Shown: in pieces, positions 20,049 through 28,437 of the stretch
How the letters are laid out: each line of letters starts with the position of its first letter
Numbering within the stretch: position 1 is the first letter of the stretch
Source of the DNA: Lapillicoccus sp.
GTDB lineage: Bacteria > Actinomycetota > Actinomycetes > Actinomycetales > Dermatophilaceae
NCBI RefSeq assembly: GCF_025353065.1
Contig: NZ_JANXRJ010000272.1
Span: 1 to 51,472 of the forward strand
Direction of reading: 5' to 3'
Length of the DNA stretch: 51,472 nt
Notes under the pieces: generated by a model
Databases searched by the model: none
What the model was told of the DNA's origin: nothing
What the model saw: the letters and a program-made list of their open reading frames with translations, nothing else
Translations under genes and position numbers: made by a program

Positions 20049-20106
20049 CTCTCCTCGGTCAGCCGGCGATCCTCCTCGGTCAGCACGCGATCCACGACGT
20101 CCGGGC

Positions 20107-20901
20107 TCACATCCCCATCCCGCCGTCGACGGCCAGCCCGGCGCCCGTGACGAAACGGGCCGCGTCGGAGGCGAGGAAGACCACCGCGTCGGCCATGTCG
20201 GACACCTCGCCGAGCCGGCCCGCCGGCGTCAGCTCGATCACGGCCCCCACCGCCTCCTCCGGCGAGGCGAAGAGCCCGATCGCCGCCACGTCGTTGGCCA
20301 GACCGGCGCCCATGGCGGTCGGCACGAGACCGGGATAGATGCAGTTGACGCGCACGCCGTAGCCGAGCTTGCCGGACTCCATCGCGGCGACCCGGGTCAG
20401 CCGGTCGACACCGGACTTCGTCGCGGAGTAGACCGCGATGCCGGGGAAGGCGATGGTGGCCGCGACCGATGCGGTGTTGATGATCGCGCCGCCGTTGCCG
20501 GCGGCCCCGCCGGGCCGCATGGTGCGGAACGCGTGCTTGATGCCGAGGGCCGTGCCGAGCAGGTTGACCTCGAGCTGGCGGCGCACCTGGTCGGGGTCGA
20601 GGTCGACGATGAGGCTGGTGATCTCGATGCCCGCGTTGTTGACGACGATGTCGAGGCCCCCCAGCAGGGCGGTCGCCTCGGCGACGGCCGACTCCCAGTT
20701 GGCGTCGTCCGTGACGTCGAGGTGGACGAACCCGTGTCCCTCTCCGAGGGACTTCGCCACCAGGGCGCCGAGCTCGTCCTGCAGGTCGGCGACGACGACG
20801 TGTGCGCCGGCCGCCGCGAGAGCGTGGGCCATGCCCTCTCCGAGGCCCTGGGCTCCACCGGTGACCAGTGCCTTGCGACCGGTCAGGTCGAAAACAGTCA
20901 T
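20107..20901 (-). CDS. SDR family NAD(P)-dependent oxidoreductase
   Basis: A classical short-chain dehydrogenase of 264 residues. The cofactor motif TGGAQGLG is at 14-21, NNAG at 88-91, and the catalytic set is Ser145, Tyr158 and Lys162 (YSATK). Asp39 after the second strand (VVADLQ) suggests NAD rather than NADP. ATG 20901 has AAAGGAG five bases upstream. Together with the downstream acyl-CoA ligase and the divergent TetR gene it looks like a small fatty-acid or aromatic-acid catabolic locus; the substrate is unknown. Confidence 0.92.
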   Translation of the reverse strand: MTVFDLTGRKALVTGGAQGLGEGMAHALAAAGAHVVVADLQDELGALVAKSLGEGHGFVHLDVTDDANWESAVAEATALLGGLDIVVNNAGIEITSLIVDLDPDQVRRQLEVNLLGTALGIKHAFRTMRPGGAAGNGGAIINTASVAATIAFPGIAVYSATKSGVDRLTRVAAMESGKLGYGVRVNCIYPGLVPTAMGAGLANDVAAIGLFASPEEAVGAVIELTPAGRLGEVSDMADAVVFLASDAARFVTGAGLAVDGGMGM

Positions 20902-20955
20902 GTCGACTCCTTTGTCGAATGGGGCGCCAGCGGGTGCGGCGCCTGACGTGCCGAG

Positions 20956-21007
20956 TGTCAAGTTTTCCCCGGACACCTGTCAAGACCTTGCTGGACACTC
21001 GTCAAGA
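20956..21007. promoter_or_regulatory. Three TGTCAAG repeats at 22-bp spacing (candidate TetR operator)
   Basis: TGTCAAG begins at 20956 and 20978, and CGTCAAG at 21000, exactly two helical turns apart. The last two copies extend to GGACACnnGTCAAGA. They lie between the divergent SDR and TetR genes. On the minus strand each copy reads CTTGACA or CTTGACG, like a -35 element. Confidence 0.55.
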
Positions 21008-21100
21008 TCGGGGGGTGCAAATCCCCCGTCGCCGCGTACGATCGAGTCCTGACGACCGTCGCCCCTGTCCACCGCCGTCCCCCGGGAAAGGAGGCCGCTC

Positions 21101-21787
21101 GTGACGTCCACCGCCACCCGCCGCGTCGCCCGGACCGTGCGCCAGATCGACAAGGTCGACGAGCGGCGCAACCACCTGGCCGAGTCGGCCCTCAAGACCC
21201 TCGGCGAGCTGGGCTACGCCAGGTCGAGCCTGCGCGCGATCGCCAACAACTCGGAGTTCAGCCACGGCGTCGTGCACTACTACTTCCACGACAAGTTCGA
21301 GCTGATCATCTACTGCGTGCGCTACTACAAGGCCCGCTGCGTGCACCGTTACGACGCGCTCGTCGCCGACGCGACGACGGCGGAGGGACTGCTCGACGCC
21401 TTCGCCGCCAAGCTCCAGGAGACCCTGCGCGAGGAGGCCCCGATGCACCGCCTGTGGTACGACCTGCGCGCGCAGAGCATGTTCGAGGAGTCCCTGCGGG
21501 AGGCCGTGACGATGATCGACCGCACCCTCGAGGAGATGATCTGGCGAGTGGTCTCGCGGTATGCCGAGCTGTCCGGACGCGAGTCGGTCGCCGGCCCCGC
21601 GGCGGCATACGGCATGCTCGACGGGGTCTTCCAGCAGGCGCTGCTGGGCTACGGCGCTGCGAGCAACGACCGCGACGACGACGGCGAGCGCGTCCTCGCG
21701 ACCCTCGCCGACCAGGTCCACGGACTCCTGCCCCTCATTCTCCGGACCGACCCGCCACCGTCGTCAGGCCTGCACGAGACCGCCTGA
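21101..21787 (+). CDS. TetR/AcrR family transcriptional regulator
   Basis: A 228-residue repressor-type regulator. The N-terminal helix-turn-helix spans about residues 25-70 (ERRNHLAESALKTLGELGY, SSLRAIANNSEFSHGVVHYYF, HDKFELI), with the typical recognition-helix ending VVHYYFHDK. The C-terminal ligand domain is all-helical. GTG 21101 follows a strong GAAAGGAGG site. It is divergent from the SDR-ligase pair and most likely controls it and itself through the phased repeats in the shared promoter, perhaps sensing an acyl-CoA. Confidence 0.92.
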   Translation: MTSTATRRVARTVRQIDKVDERRNHLAESALKTLGELGYARSSLRAIANNSEFSHGVVHYYFHDKFELIIYCVRYYKARCVHRYDALVADATTAEGLLDAFAAKLQETLREEAPMHRLWYDLRAQSMFEESLREAVTMIDRTLEEMIWRVVSRYAELSGRESVAGPAAAYGMLDGVFQQALLGYGAASNDRDDDGERVLATLADQVHGLLPLILRTDPPPSSGLHETA

Positions 21788-21888
21788 CGCCCGCTGACGG
21801 GCCGCGCCCACCGGGCCCTCCCCCACGGGCCCGCGCCCGCCCGACGCCTCGCCGGGCGGGCGCTCCCTGTCACCCCAGCCGCGCCGCA

Positions 21889-21894
21889 TAGAGT
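21889..21894 (+). promoter_or_regulatory. Likely -10 element of a leaderless transcript
   Basis: TAGAGT ends six bases before the ATG of the CPBP gene, which has no ribosome site. Confidence 0.45.
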
Positions 21895-21900
21895 GCCCGC

Positions 21901-22716
21901 ATGTCCGTCACGGCCGAGACCCCCTTGGGCGCCGCTCCGGCCGTGGTGCCCACGGAGCGACGCGGCCTGCTGCGCCGCGAGGTGCTCATCGTGCTGGGGC
22001 TCTCGCTCGGCGCCTCCGCGGTGTATGCCGTGCTGCAGATCATCGACCGGCTCACCAAGCAGGTGGCCCTGTCCCAGCAGTCGTCGTCGCTCAACAACTC
22101 GGTCACCCCGGACCGGCCCTACCTCGACCTCGCCTACCAGCTGACCGCCATCGCCGTGGCGCTCGTCCCGGTGGCCGCCGCGATCTATCTGATGCGCCGG
22201 GTCGAACCACCAGCACCGTTCTCTCCCAGTCGTTTCCTCGGACTCGACTGGCAGCGGCCAGGATTCGACGCCGCCGGCGGTCTCGCCCTGGCCGCTCTCA
22301 TCGGCGTCCCGGGGCTGGGGCTCTACCTCGTCGCCCGGGCCATCGGCATCAACACGCAGGTCGCCGCGGCCAACCTCGGTGGCGCCTGGTGGACGATCCC
22401 CGTCCTCGTGCTCTCGGCGATCCAGAACGCCGTGCTCGAGGAGGTCATCGTCGTCGGCTACCTCGTCACCCGGCTCCGCCAGGTCGGCTGGGCGCTGCCG
22501 GCGATCGTCGTCGGGTCCGCCCTGCTGCGCGGCAGCTACCACCTCTACCAGGGGTTCGGGGCCTTCATCGGCAACGCCGTGATGGGCGTCGTCTTCGTCC
22601 TGGTCTACCTGCGGTGGCGGCGGGTCGGTCCGCTCGTCGTCGCCCACAGCATCCTCGACATCGTCGCCTTCATCGGCTACACCCTGCTGAAGAGCCACCT
22701 CTCGTGGCTGCAGTGA
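21901..22716 (+). CDS. CPBP family intramembrane glutamic endopeptidase
   Basis: A 271-residue membrane protein with about eight helices, of the CAAX protease/bacteriocin-processing (ABI) family. Motif 1 is the double Glu in VLEEVIVVGYL near residue 180; the Arg of the usual EExxxR pattern is replaced by Val. Later His residues are in GSYHLYQGFG and VAHSILDIV. The role is unknown; relatives process or give immunity to peptides, or act as scaffolds. The pmt gene starts inside its stop codon (GTGA), so the two are coupled. Confidence 0.88.
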   Translation: MSVTAETPLGAAPAVVPTERRGLLRREVLIVLGLSLGASAVYAVLQIIDRLTKQVALSQQSSSLNNSVTPDRPYLDLAYQLTAIAVALVPVAAAIYLMRRVEPPAPFSPSRFLGLDWQRPGFDAAGGLALAALIGVPGLGLYLVARAIGINTQVAAANLGGAWWTIPVLVLSAIQNAVLEEVIVVGYLVTRLRQVGWALPAIVVGSALLRGSYHLYQGFGAFIGNAVMGVVFVLVYLRWRRVGPLVVAHSILDIVAFIGYTLLKSHLSWLQ

Positions 22717-24362
22717 CCGCACCCACCGCGGCCACCGCAGTCCTCGAGGCCGACGAAGCCGTCCCGAGCGACGCGGCGGCCCCACCCGCCCGCCACGGGC
22801 GCGAGCTCCGGCTGCGCGAACACCTCCTGGGCCGCCCACCGACCGACCGTCTCCTCGGCTGGCTCGGCCCGCTGGCCGCCGCGGTCATCGGCGGCATCCT
22901 GCGCTTCTGGAACCTCGGCAACCCCCACCAGCTGGTCTTCGACGAGACGTACTACGTCAAGGAGGGCTGGTCGATGATCCTGTTCGGGGTCGAGATGCGG
23001 AACAACGCCTCTCTCGACGCCGCGAAGCAGATCGACCAGAACTTCACGGCCGGCAACGTGCGCACCGTCTACGACCCGACGGTGGGCGACCTCGTCGTCC
23101 ACCCGCCCGTCGGCAAGTGGCTCATCGGCTGGGGCGAGCAGCTCTTCGGCATCGACAACTCGTTCGGCTGGCGCTTCGCGGTCTGCGTGCTGGGCACCCT
23201 GTCGATCCTGATGCTCGGGCGGGTCGCCCGTCGCCTGTTCCACTCGTCCTTCCTCGGCACCGTCGCCGCGATCCTCCTCGCCTTCGAGGGCCACCACTTC
23301 GTCCACTCGCGCACCGGCCTGCTCGACCTCATCGTGATGTTCTGGGGGTTGGCCGGCTTCGCCTTCCTGCTCATCGACCGCGACGCCTCACGCAGGGTCC
23401 TCGCCACCCGCGTCTCGGCCCTCTCGCAGGACCGGCTCGGGCGCTTCGGCCCGTCGATGGGCTGGCGTCCCTCCCGCTGGGCGGCCGGGCTGTGCCTCGG
23501 CCTGGCCACGGGGACGAAGTGGTCGGGGGTCTACTTCGTCATCGCCTTCGGGCTGATGACGGTGTTGTGGGACATGGGCGCTCGCCGAGCCGCCGGCATA
23601 CCGGGGTGGCGCACGGCGTGGCTGGTGAAGGACGCCCCGGTCGCGTTCGTCTCCATCGTCGGCACCACCGTCGTCACCTACTGCCTCACCTGGTGGGGGT
23701 GGTTCGTCTCGAGCGACGGCTACAACCGGCACTGGGCCGACACCCACGGCTCGACGCGGTGGGGGTGGATCCCCGGCCCGGTGCGGTCGCTGTGGAACTA
23801 CCACGCCCAGATCCTCGAGTTCCACACCCACCTGACCTCCTTCCACCCCTACAAGACCAGCCCGTGGTCCTGGCTCATCCAGGGCCGCCCCACGTCGTTC
23901 TTCTACGAGGGCCCGAAGAAGGGCGCCGACGGCTGCACCGTCGCGGTCTGCTCGAAGGCGATCACCTCGATCGGCACCGTGTCGATCTGGTGGGGTGGGA
24001 CCCTGGCGATCGTCGTGCTGCTCTTCATGTGGGCGCTGCGCAGGGACTGGCGCGCCGGTGCGATCCTGGCCGGCTTCGTCGGCGGCTACCTGCCCTGGTT
24101 CGCGCTCGGTGACCGCACCATCTACTCGTTCTACGCCGTGACCTTCGTGCCCTGGGTCGTCCTCGCCTGCGTCTACGTCCTCGGCCTGCTCATCGGCGGG
24201 CCACGGGCATCCCGCGGTCGGCACCGGGTCGGCATGGGGATCACCGGGGGCTTCGTGGTCCTCAGCGTGGTGCTCTTCGCCTATTTCTACCCGCTCTACA
24301 CCGCGCAGGTCATCCCCGAGGACTTCTGGCGCGCGCGGATGTGGTTCCCGAGCTGGGTCTAG
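22713..24362 (+). CDS. pmt: Polyprenyl-phosphate-mannose:protein mannosyltransferase (GT39)
   Basis: A 549-residue multi-span GT-C glycosyltransferase that moves mannose from polyprenyl-phosphate-mannose to Ser/Thr of exported proteins, like Rv1002c. The first extracytoplasmic loop has the catalytic Asp-Glu in VFDETYYVKEGWSM near residue 72. About ten further helices follow, with the conserved HFVHSRTGLLD and ALGDRTIYSFY segments and the family ending near WFPSWV. GTG 22713 overlaps the CPBP stop. A 44-bp hairpin follows 14 bases past the stop. Its usual partner rsmI is about 10.7 kb upstream here. Confidence 0.95.
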   Translation: MTAPTAATAVLEADEAVPSDAAAPPARHGRELRLREHLLGRPPTDRLLGWLGPLAAAVIGGILRFWNLGNPHQLVFDETYYVKEGWSMILFGVEMRNNASLDAAKQIDQNFTAGNVRTVYDPTVGDLVVHPPVGKWLIGWGEQLFGIDNSFGWRFAVCVLGTLSILMLGRVARRLFHSSFLGTVAAILLAFEGHHFVHSRTGLLDLIVMFWGLAGFAFLLIDRDASRRVLATRVSALSQDRLGRFGPSMGWRPSRWAAGLCLGLATGTKWSGVYFVIAFGLMTVLWDMGARRAAGIPGWRTAWLVKDAPVAFVSIVGTTVVTYCLTWWGWFVSSDGYNRHWADTHGSTRWGWIPGPVRSLWNYHAQILEFHTHLTSFHPYKTSPWSWLIQGRPTSFFYEGPKKGADGCTVAVCSKAITSIGTVSIWWGGTLAIVVLLFMWALRRDWRAGAILAGFVGGYLPWFALGDRTIYSFYAVTFVPWVVLACVYVLGLLIGGPRASRGRHRVGMGITGGFVVLSVVLFAYFYPLYTAQVIPEDFWRARMWFPSWV

Positions 24363-24376
24363 CCGCACCCCACGCA

Positions 24377-24420
24377 ACGTCCGCACCGTCGCGACACCGG
24401 TGTGCCGACGGCGCGGACGC
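24377..24420 (+). terminator. 44-bp palindrome after pmt (repeat family, copy 3)
   Basis: Two 22-bp arms match at 18 positions around CACCGGTG. Outer parts are ACGTCCGC and GCGGACGC. It begins 14 bases past the pmt stop and aligns over its whole length with the rpfB hairpin at 3787-3830. Confidence 0.65.
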
Positions 24421-24441
24421 AGTGGCCCGGACGCAGTGGCC
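24414..24441. repeat. 14-bp tandem duplication
   Basis: CGGACGCAGTGGCC occurs twice in direct succession, the first copy overlapping the right arm of the pmt hairpin. Only 14 bases separate it from the stop of the convergent DUF4118 gene. Confidence 0.7.
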
Positions 24442-24455
24442 CGTATGCCGCGGGC

Positions 24456-25202
24456 TCAGTCCCGTGAGCGACTGACGACCGAGCCGACCTGGTCGGCGAG
24501 CAGCACCGCGACCCGCAGCTGCTCCTTGCGCGGGCGCCGGACCCGGGTCGCGGCGACGAGCACGAACGCCCCGACCGTGGTCCCCCCGACGCGCACCGGC
24601 AGGGTGATCTCCTCGTCCGTCGGGAGCCCGTGCCGCGCGATGTCGTAGTCCTTGCCGCCGCGCACCACGGTCCCGTCGGGGCGGATGATCACCCGGGGCG
24701 AGGCCGCGTGCGGCACGAAGCGGCAGTCGTCGAGGCCGAGCAGGTCGGTCAGCTGGGTGCGCACGAGGGCGACCAGGCTCTCGGGCTCGGGGTTGCGCGA
24801 CGCGACGCTCTCGGCGGCGCTGAGGACGCCGTCGAGGTAGCCGGTGCTGCGACTGGCCCGGGCCTGCTGCCGGCGTCCCCAGAGGGCGAGCTCGGTCACG
24901 GCGACACCGACGGCCACCAGGAGGGCGAACGCCTCCACGTCGTTGGGGTCGCTGATCGCGAGGTTGCCGTAGGGCTGGGTCAGCAGCAGGTCGAAGAAGA
25001 TCCCGCTCGAGACCGAGGCGGTGAGCCCCGCCATCCGGTCGCCGGTCGCCGACACGGCCACGATGACGAGCACCAGGACGAGGACGGTCGTGGCCGCGCT
25101 GAGGTGGTCGCGCACCAGCGCGAGCAGCCCCGCGACGGCCGCAGGGATGACGGCGGCGACGAGGAGGAACCACGTCCGGTTGCGCTCGAGCCAGCTCTCC
25201 AT
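24456..25202 (-). CDS. DUF4118 domain-containing membrane protein
   Basis: A 248-residue protein with four closely packed N-terminal helices (about residues 10-110) of the DUF4118 type found in the KdpD sensor kinase, followed by a cytoplasmic GAF-like domain (about residues 115-240, with ITLPVRVGGTTVGAFVLVA). It has no histidine-kinase phosphoacceptor or ATPase domain, so it is a sensor module without an output. The ATG at 25202 follows the mannanase stop by 57 bases on the same strand. Confidence 0.82.
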   Translation of the reverse strand: MESWLERNRTWFLLVAAVIPAAVAGLLALVRDHLSAATTVLVLVLVIVAVSATGDRMAGLTASVSSGIFFDLLLTQPYGNLAISDPNDVEAFALLVAVGVAVTELALWGRRQQARASRSTGYLDGVLSAAESVASRNPEPESLVALVRTQLTDLLGLDDCRFVPHAASPRVIIRPDGTVVRGGKDYDIARHGLPTDEEITLPVRVGGTTVGAFVLVAATRVRRPRKEQLRVAVLLADQVGSVVSRSRD

Positions 25203-25259
25203 ACGTCAGGGATACACCCCCCGCCGGCGGTCGGCGCGCGCGCTAATGGGTTCTTGACG

Positions 25260-26552
25260 TCAGACGCTCGAGACGGCGGCGACGTGGTGCGCCAGCACGG
25301 GACCCCACTGCTGCTCCTGGCTCCCCATGAAGGGCTGGTGCACCGGGTAGTCGTCGCTGCCGAAGCCGCCCCCGTGCACCTCCTGACCCCCGACGAACGT
25401 CCAGGCCAGGTCGGCCGCGATGGCGCCCGTTCCCTCGATCTTGGCCCACCACTGGTCGCCGTCCGAGCGCGTCCAGGGGTACTCGCCCATGACGAAGACC
25501 TTGCCCGCGTTCGTGGCGGCCGCGACGTCGGCGTCCAGCCGGGCGGCATACGTCATCATCGGCGCCGGCGCCCAGCTGCTGTCGTGGGCGTAGTAGTGGC
25601 TCCCGACGATGTCGACCTCCGCGACCCCGAGCCCGGGGGCGTTCGACACCGCCAGGTCGGTGGCGGCCGACCCGTCGGCGATCAGCTTGTGCGGGGCGAT
25701 CGTGCGCAGGTGGGAGGCGATCGCCTGCGTCCACTCCGCGGTGGCGGGATAGATCTCGTTGCCCGTCTCGATGATCGCGATGGTGGGGTCGTCGGCGTAG
25801 GAGAGACCCGTGTAAGGGTTCACGTGCGCCATCAGGTGGGTGAGGTAGTCCGTGAACAGCGCCCGGATCCGCAGGCCCCCCGCGGTGGCGGCGAAGAACT
25901 GGTCCTCCTCCGTGGCGCCCTTCTCGGATCCGTCGCCGTCGAAGAGGTGGGCCGGTCCGGGGACGTCGACCAGGCCGGAGCCGTTCTGCTGGTAGGCCCA
26001 GTGGACGAAGACCCCCTTGCCGCCGTGGTAGTAGTTCCACTGGTCGACGACGGGGACCATGAGGTAGATGCCATGGAGCCCGGCGAGGTAGACCGCGTAG
26101 TCCGCGCTGTCGAGGTTGGCGGCGACGTAGCTGCCGGCGGCGGGCGAGAAGCTCTGCGGCGTGCCGGCGCTCACCCCGACCGTGTGCGCGCGGACGATGC
26201 TCGCGCCCATCGACCGCATCGCGGTGAAGGCGTTGGCCAGCGCGCTGTGCCCCGGGAACGTCGGAGCTCCCGAGGCATCCCGCACGTTGTCGTCGAGCCC
26301 GACCCAGTAGGCGTTCATCCCCGACAGCCGGTCCTGGGCACCCTTCACCTGCAGCTGGGTCCCCGACCGGATCAGGGGCGCCATCGGGCTCGCGGCGCGG
26401 GGGGTGCGCCGCGGGCGACTCGCGCTGCTCGCGCTGCTCGCGCTGGTCGTGCGACTCGTGGCATCAGCCCGACCGAGTCCGGTGAGGGCGCCGAGCGCCA
26501 CAGCCGCAGCGATGGTCGTGAAGCCACGTCGCGTCACCGTTCGAGATTCCAT
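25260..26552 (-). CDS. Exported GH5-like glycoside hydrolase (mannan endo-1,4-beta-mannosidase-like)
   Basis: A 430-residue secreted hydrolase. The N-terminus is a Tat-type signal (TRRGFTT, then AAAVALGALTGLG), followed by a Ser-rich linker. The TIM-barrel of clan GH-A shows the acid/base Asn265-Glu266 in ETGNEIYP and the nucleophile Glu357 in VMGEYPW, with SGMNAYWVG and SHYYAHDSS at the expected strands. Endo-mannanase is the closest fit; a related GH5 activity is possible. The ATG has AAGGA upstream in a short AT-rich stretch that stands out from the rest of the window. It follows the trehalase gene on the same strand. Confidence 0.83.
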   Translation of the reverse strand: MESRTVTRRGFTTIAAAVALGALTGLGRADATSRTTSASSASSASRPRRTPRAASPMAPLIRSGTQLQVKGAQDRLSGMNAYWVGLDDNVRDASGAPTFPGHSALANAFTAMRSMGASIVRAHTVGVSAGTPQSFSPAAGSYVAANLDSADYAVYLAGLHGIYLMVPVVDQWNYYHGGKGVFVHWAYQQNGSGLVDVPGPAHLFDGDGSEKGATEEDQFFAATAGGLRIRALFTDYLTHLMAHVNPYTGLSYADDPTIAIIETGNEIYPATAEWTQAIASHLRTIAPHKLIADGSAATDLAVSNAPGLGVAEVDIVGSHYYAHDSSWAPAPMMTYAARLDADVAAATNAGKVFVMGEYPWTRSDGDQWWAKIEGTGAIAADLAWTFVGGQEVHGGGFGSDDYPVHQPFMGSQEQQWGPVLAHHVAAVSSV

Positions 26553-26626
26553 TTTATTCCTTTTTGGGGTTTTTGTCCGGTATGCGCTGTGAGCAGCGAA
26601 CCATCAAGTGACCCTGCCGTCAAGGC

Positions 26627-27898
26627 CTAGGGACCGCCGAAGGCCGTTCGGCCGAGGACGACGGCGGCTGCGGACGACCACCCGTGCAGCCCGACCGAGG
26701 GGTAACGCTCGACGGGGAGCTCGAGGGTGCCGTCGACGACGTTGTACTTCTCCCAGAGCTTGCCGGTCCGTTCCCAGGCTCCGACCTGGAGCCGGAGCCA
26801 CGAGACGGCGAGCTCGCGCGCCTCCCGCTCGAACCCGTACTGCCGCAACGCCTCGCCCACCATCAGCTGCTCCGGCGGCCAGCCGGCCGGGAACTCCCAC
26901 TGCAGGTGGTGGAACTCCGGGTGCGGGCTCGGATAGGGCCGGTCCGTCGAGGTCAGGCCGAAGGGATGCCGGAAGCGACCCAGTCCTGCCACGACGCGCG
27001 CGGCGCGGTCGGTGTCGGACACCCCGGCCCAGAGCGGCCACAGGCTCGAGACGGTCGCGACCGGCACCTGGGTCCCGGCCACGAAGTCGTACTCCCGGTA
27101 GAGCCCGGCCTCCTCGTCCCAGCACAGCTCGTCGATGAGGGTGGCCCGGCGGACGCGTTCCGCCTCCCACCGCTCCGCCTCCTGCTCGTCCCCGAGCTGG
27201 CGGTTGACCCAGGCCAGCGCACCCGCGGCCCGCACCAGGCAGGAGTTGGTGATGAGGGGCGTGCACCGCCTCACGTCACCGCCGAACTGCGGCGTGTAGT
27301 CCAGCCCGGTCTCGCTCTCGCTCGCCAGCTCGATCCGCTCCCGGCTGCCACCGAGGTCGCGGTTGGTGGCCAGGCCCACCGGCGTCGTGTGGTGGTCCGC
27401 GCACCAGTAGGTCTCGTACTCGTGGGCGCACCACCGGGCGACCAGGCGGGCGAGCCCCGGGTCGAAGCGCTGCTCCAGCAGCCGTCGCGCGGACTCGGCG
27501 AGGAGGGGAGGCTGGGACCGGGAGAGGTAGTAGGTCCGGTTGCCGTTGAGGACCATGCCGTAGCGCTCGATCATCGCGATGTGGTTGCGCACGTGGCGCT
27601 CCACCTGATCCACCTCACCGTGGGCCAGCAGGGCCGTGTTGATGAAGTGCGTGTCCCACCCGAACATCTCGGGGAAGTCCGCCTCCGAGCCCCCGGCCGA
27701 GACATAGGGGTAGGGCAGCGGCAGCAGCGTCCCCTCGGGGTCGGCCCGCACGTCGTCGTCCGTGGCGGTGTGCACGTCGAGGGGCCACCAGGTGCGGATC
27801 GCCGCATCCAGCACCCGCCACCGGTCGCGCAGCTCGTCGAGGTCCGAGGTGACGAGGGCCAGTGCGCCGTCGTCCCGTATGCCGTCGGGCTCGCTCAC
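26627..27898 (-). CDS. Trehalase-family glycoside hydrolase (GH37-like)
   Basis: A 423-residue (alpha/alpha)6-barrel protein without a signal peptide. It carries the GH37 marks: FPEMFGWDTHF at 75-85, VLNGNRTYYLSRSQPP at 116-131, SETGLDYTPQF with the general-acid Asp200, QWEFPAGWPP at 333-342 and LWEKYNV with the general-base Glu383. Cytoplasmic hydrolysis of trehalose or a related disaccharide to glucose is the likely reaction. The GTG start is preceded by four 15-bp repeats, each holding an AGGTGGGA ribosome-site-like core. Confidence 0.86.
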   Translation of the reverse strand: MSEPDGIRDDGALALVTSDLDELRDRWRVLDAAIRTWWPLDVHTATDDDVRADPEGTLLPLPYPYVSAGGSEADFPEMFGWDTHFINTALLAHGEVDQVERHVRNHIAMIERYGMVLNGNRTYYLSRSQPPLLAESARRLLEQRFDPGLARLVARWCAHEYETYWCADHHTTPVGLATNRDLGGSRERIELASESETGLDYTPQFGGDVRRCTPLITNSCLVRAAGALAWVNRQLGDEQEAERWEAERVRRATLIDELCWDEEAGLYREYDFVAGTQVPVATVSSLWPLWAGVSDTDRAARVVAGLGRFRHPFGLTSTDRPYPSPHPEFHHLQWEFPAGWPPEQLMVGEALRQYGFEREARELAVSWLRLQVGAWERTGKLWEKYNVVDGTLELPVERYPSVGLHGWSSAAAVVLGRTAFGGP

Positions 27899-27902
27899 TC
27901 TC

Positions 27903-27962
27903 GTTCTCCCACCTGTCGTTGTCCCACCTGTCGTCGTCCCACCTGTTGTCGTCCCACCTGTC
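27903..27962 (-). repeat. Four 15-bp tandem repeats upstream of the trehalase start
   Basis: Units at 27903, 27918, 27933 and 27948 share CCCACCTGT, which is ACAGGTGGG on the coding strand, so each unit offers a Shine-Dalgarno-like core. A degenerate fifth unit overlaps the MarR stop. Copy number could tune translation of the trehalase gene. Confidence 0.8.
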
Positions 27963-27973
27963 GACGACCCGTC

Positions 27974-28432
27974 TCAGGCGTCGGCGATCCGCTTGAGGAT
28001 GACGGCGGCGGCGGCGAGGGTTTCGCGCTCGTCGTCCGAGAGCTCGCCGAGCCGGTCGTCGATCCAGGCGTTGCGCCTCGTCCGGGCGGCCTGGGAGAGC
28101 CGCTTGCCCATCGGCGTCGCCCGGATGATGACCCGCCGTCCGTCGTCGGGGTCTCGAGCCCGCACGGCATACCCGACCGAGGCCAGCCGGTTGACGGTCT
28201 GGCTCATCGAGGCCGGGGTGACGCGGTGGTGCTCGCTCAGCGCGGTGAGGGTCTGCGGTCCGCCCCGGTCGAGCAGCGCCAGCACCTCGAGGGCGCCGTC
28301 GCCCAGGTCGCCGTCGGGGCGTTCGGAGCGGAACCGGCTGTAGAGGCGGCTCACCGCCGACTTCACCGCGTGACCGAGATCGCTCACGCCGTCGTCGATG
28401 GTGCCGTCGTCCCGGATTGCCTGTCGCCGCAT
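27974..28432 (-). CDS. MarR family transcriptional regulator
   Basis: A 152-residue winged-helix regulator. The core is LGDGALEVLALLDRGGPQTLTALSEHHRVTPASMSQTVNRLASVGYAVRARDPDDGRRVIIRAT, with the Asp-Arg wing pattern of MarR proteins, flanked by dimerisation helices. The ATG at 28432 is eight bases past TATACT on the minus strand, so the transcript may be nearly leaderless; a GTG at 28438 is an alternative. It is divergent from an MFS exporter across 58 bases that contain a long palindrome, the classic MarR-efflux arrangement. Confidence 0.93.
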   Translation of the reverse strand: MRRQAIRDDGTIDDGVSDLGHAVKSAVSRLYSRFRSERPDGDLGDGALEVLALLDRGGPQTLTALSEHHRVTPASMSQTVNRLASVGYAVRARDPDDGRRVIIRATPMGKRLSQAARTRRNAWIDDRLGELSDDERETLAAAAVILKRIADA

Positions 28433-28437
28433 AGGCA

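Noticed and set aside
11976..22712. Prophage, integrative element or genomic island with borders
   Set aside because: There is no integrase, transposase, phage gene or tRNA attachment site. Base composition looks similar to the rest of the window.
27903..27962. CRISPR array
   Set aside because: The repeats are 15 bp and tandem, with no spacers, and there are no cas genes.
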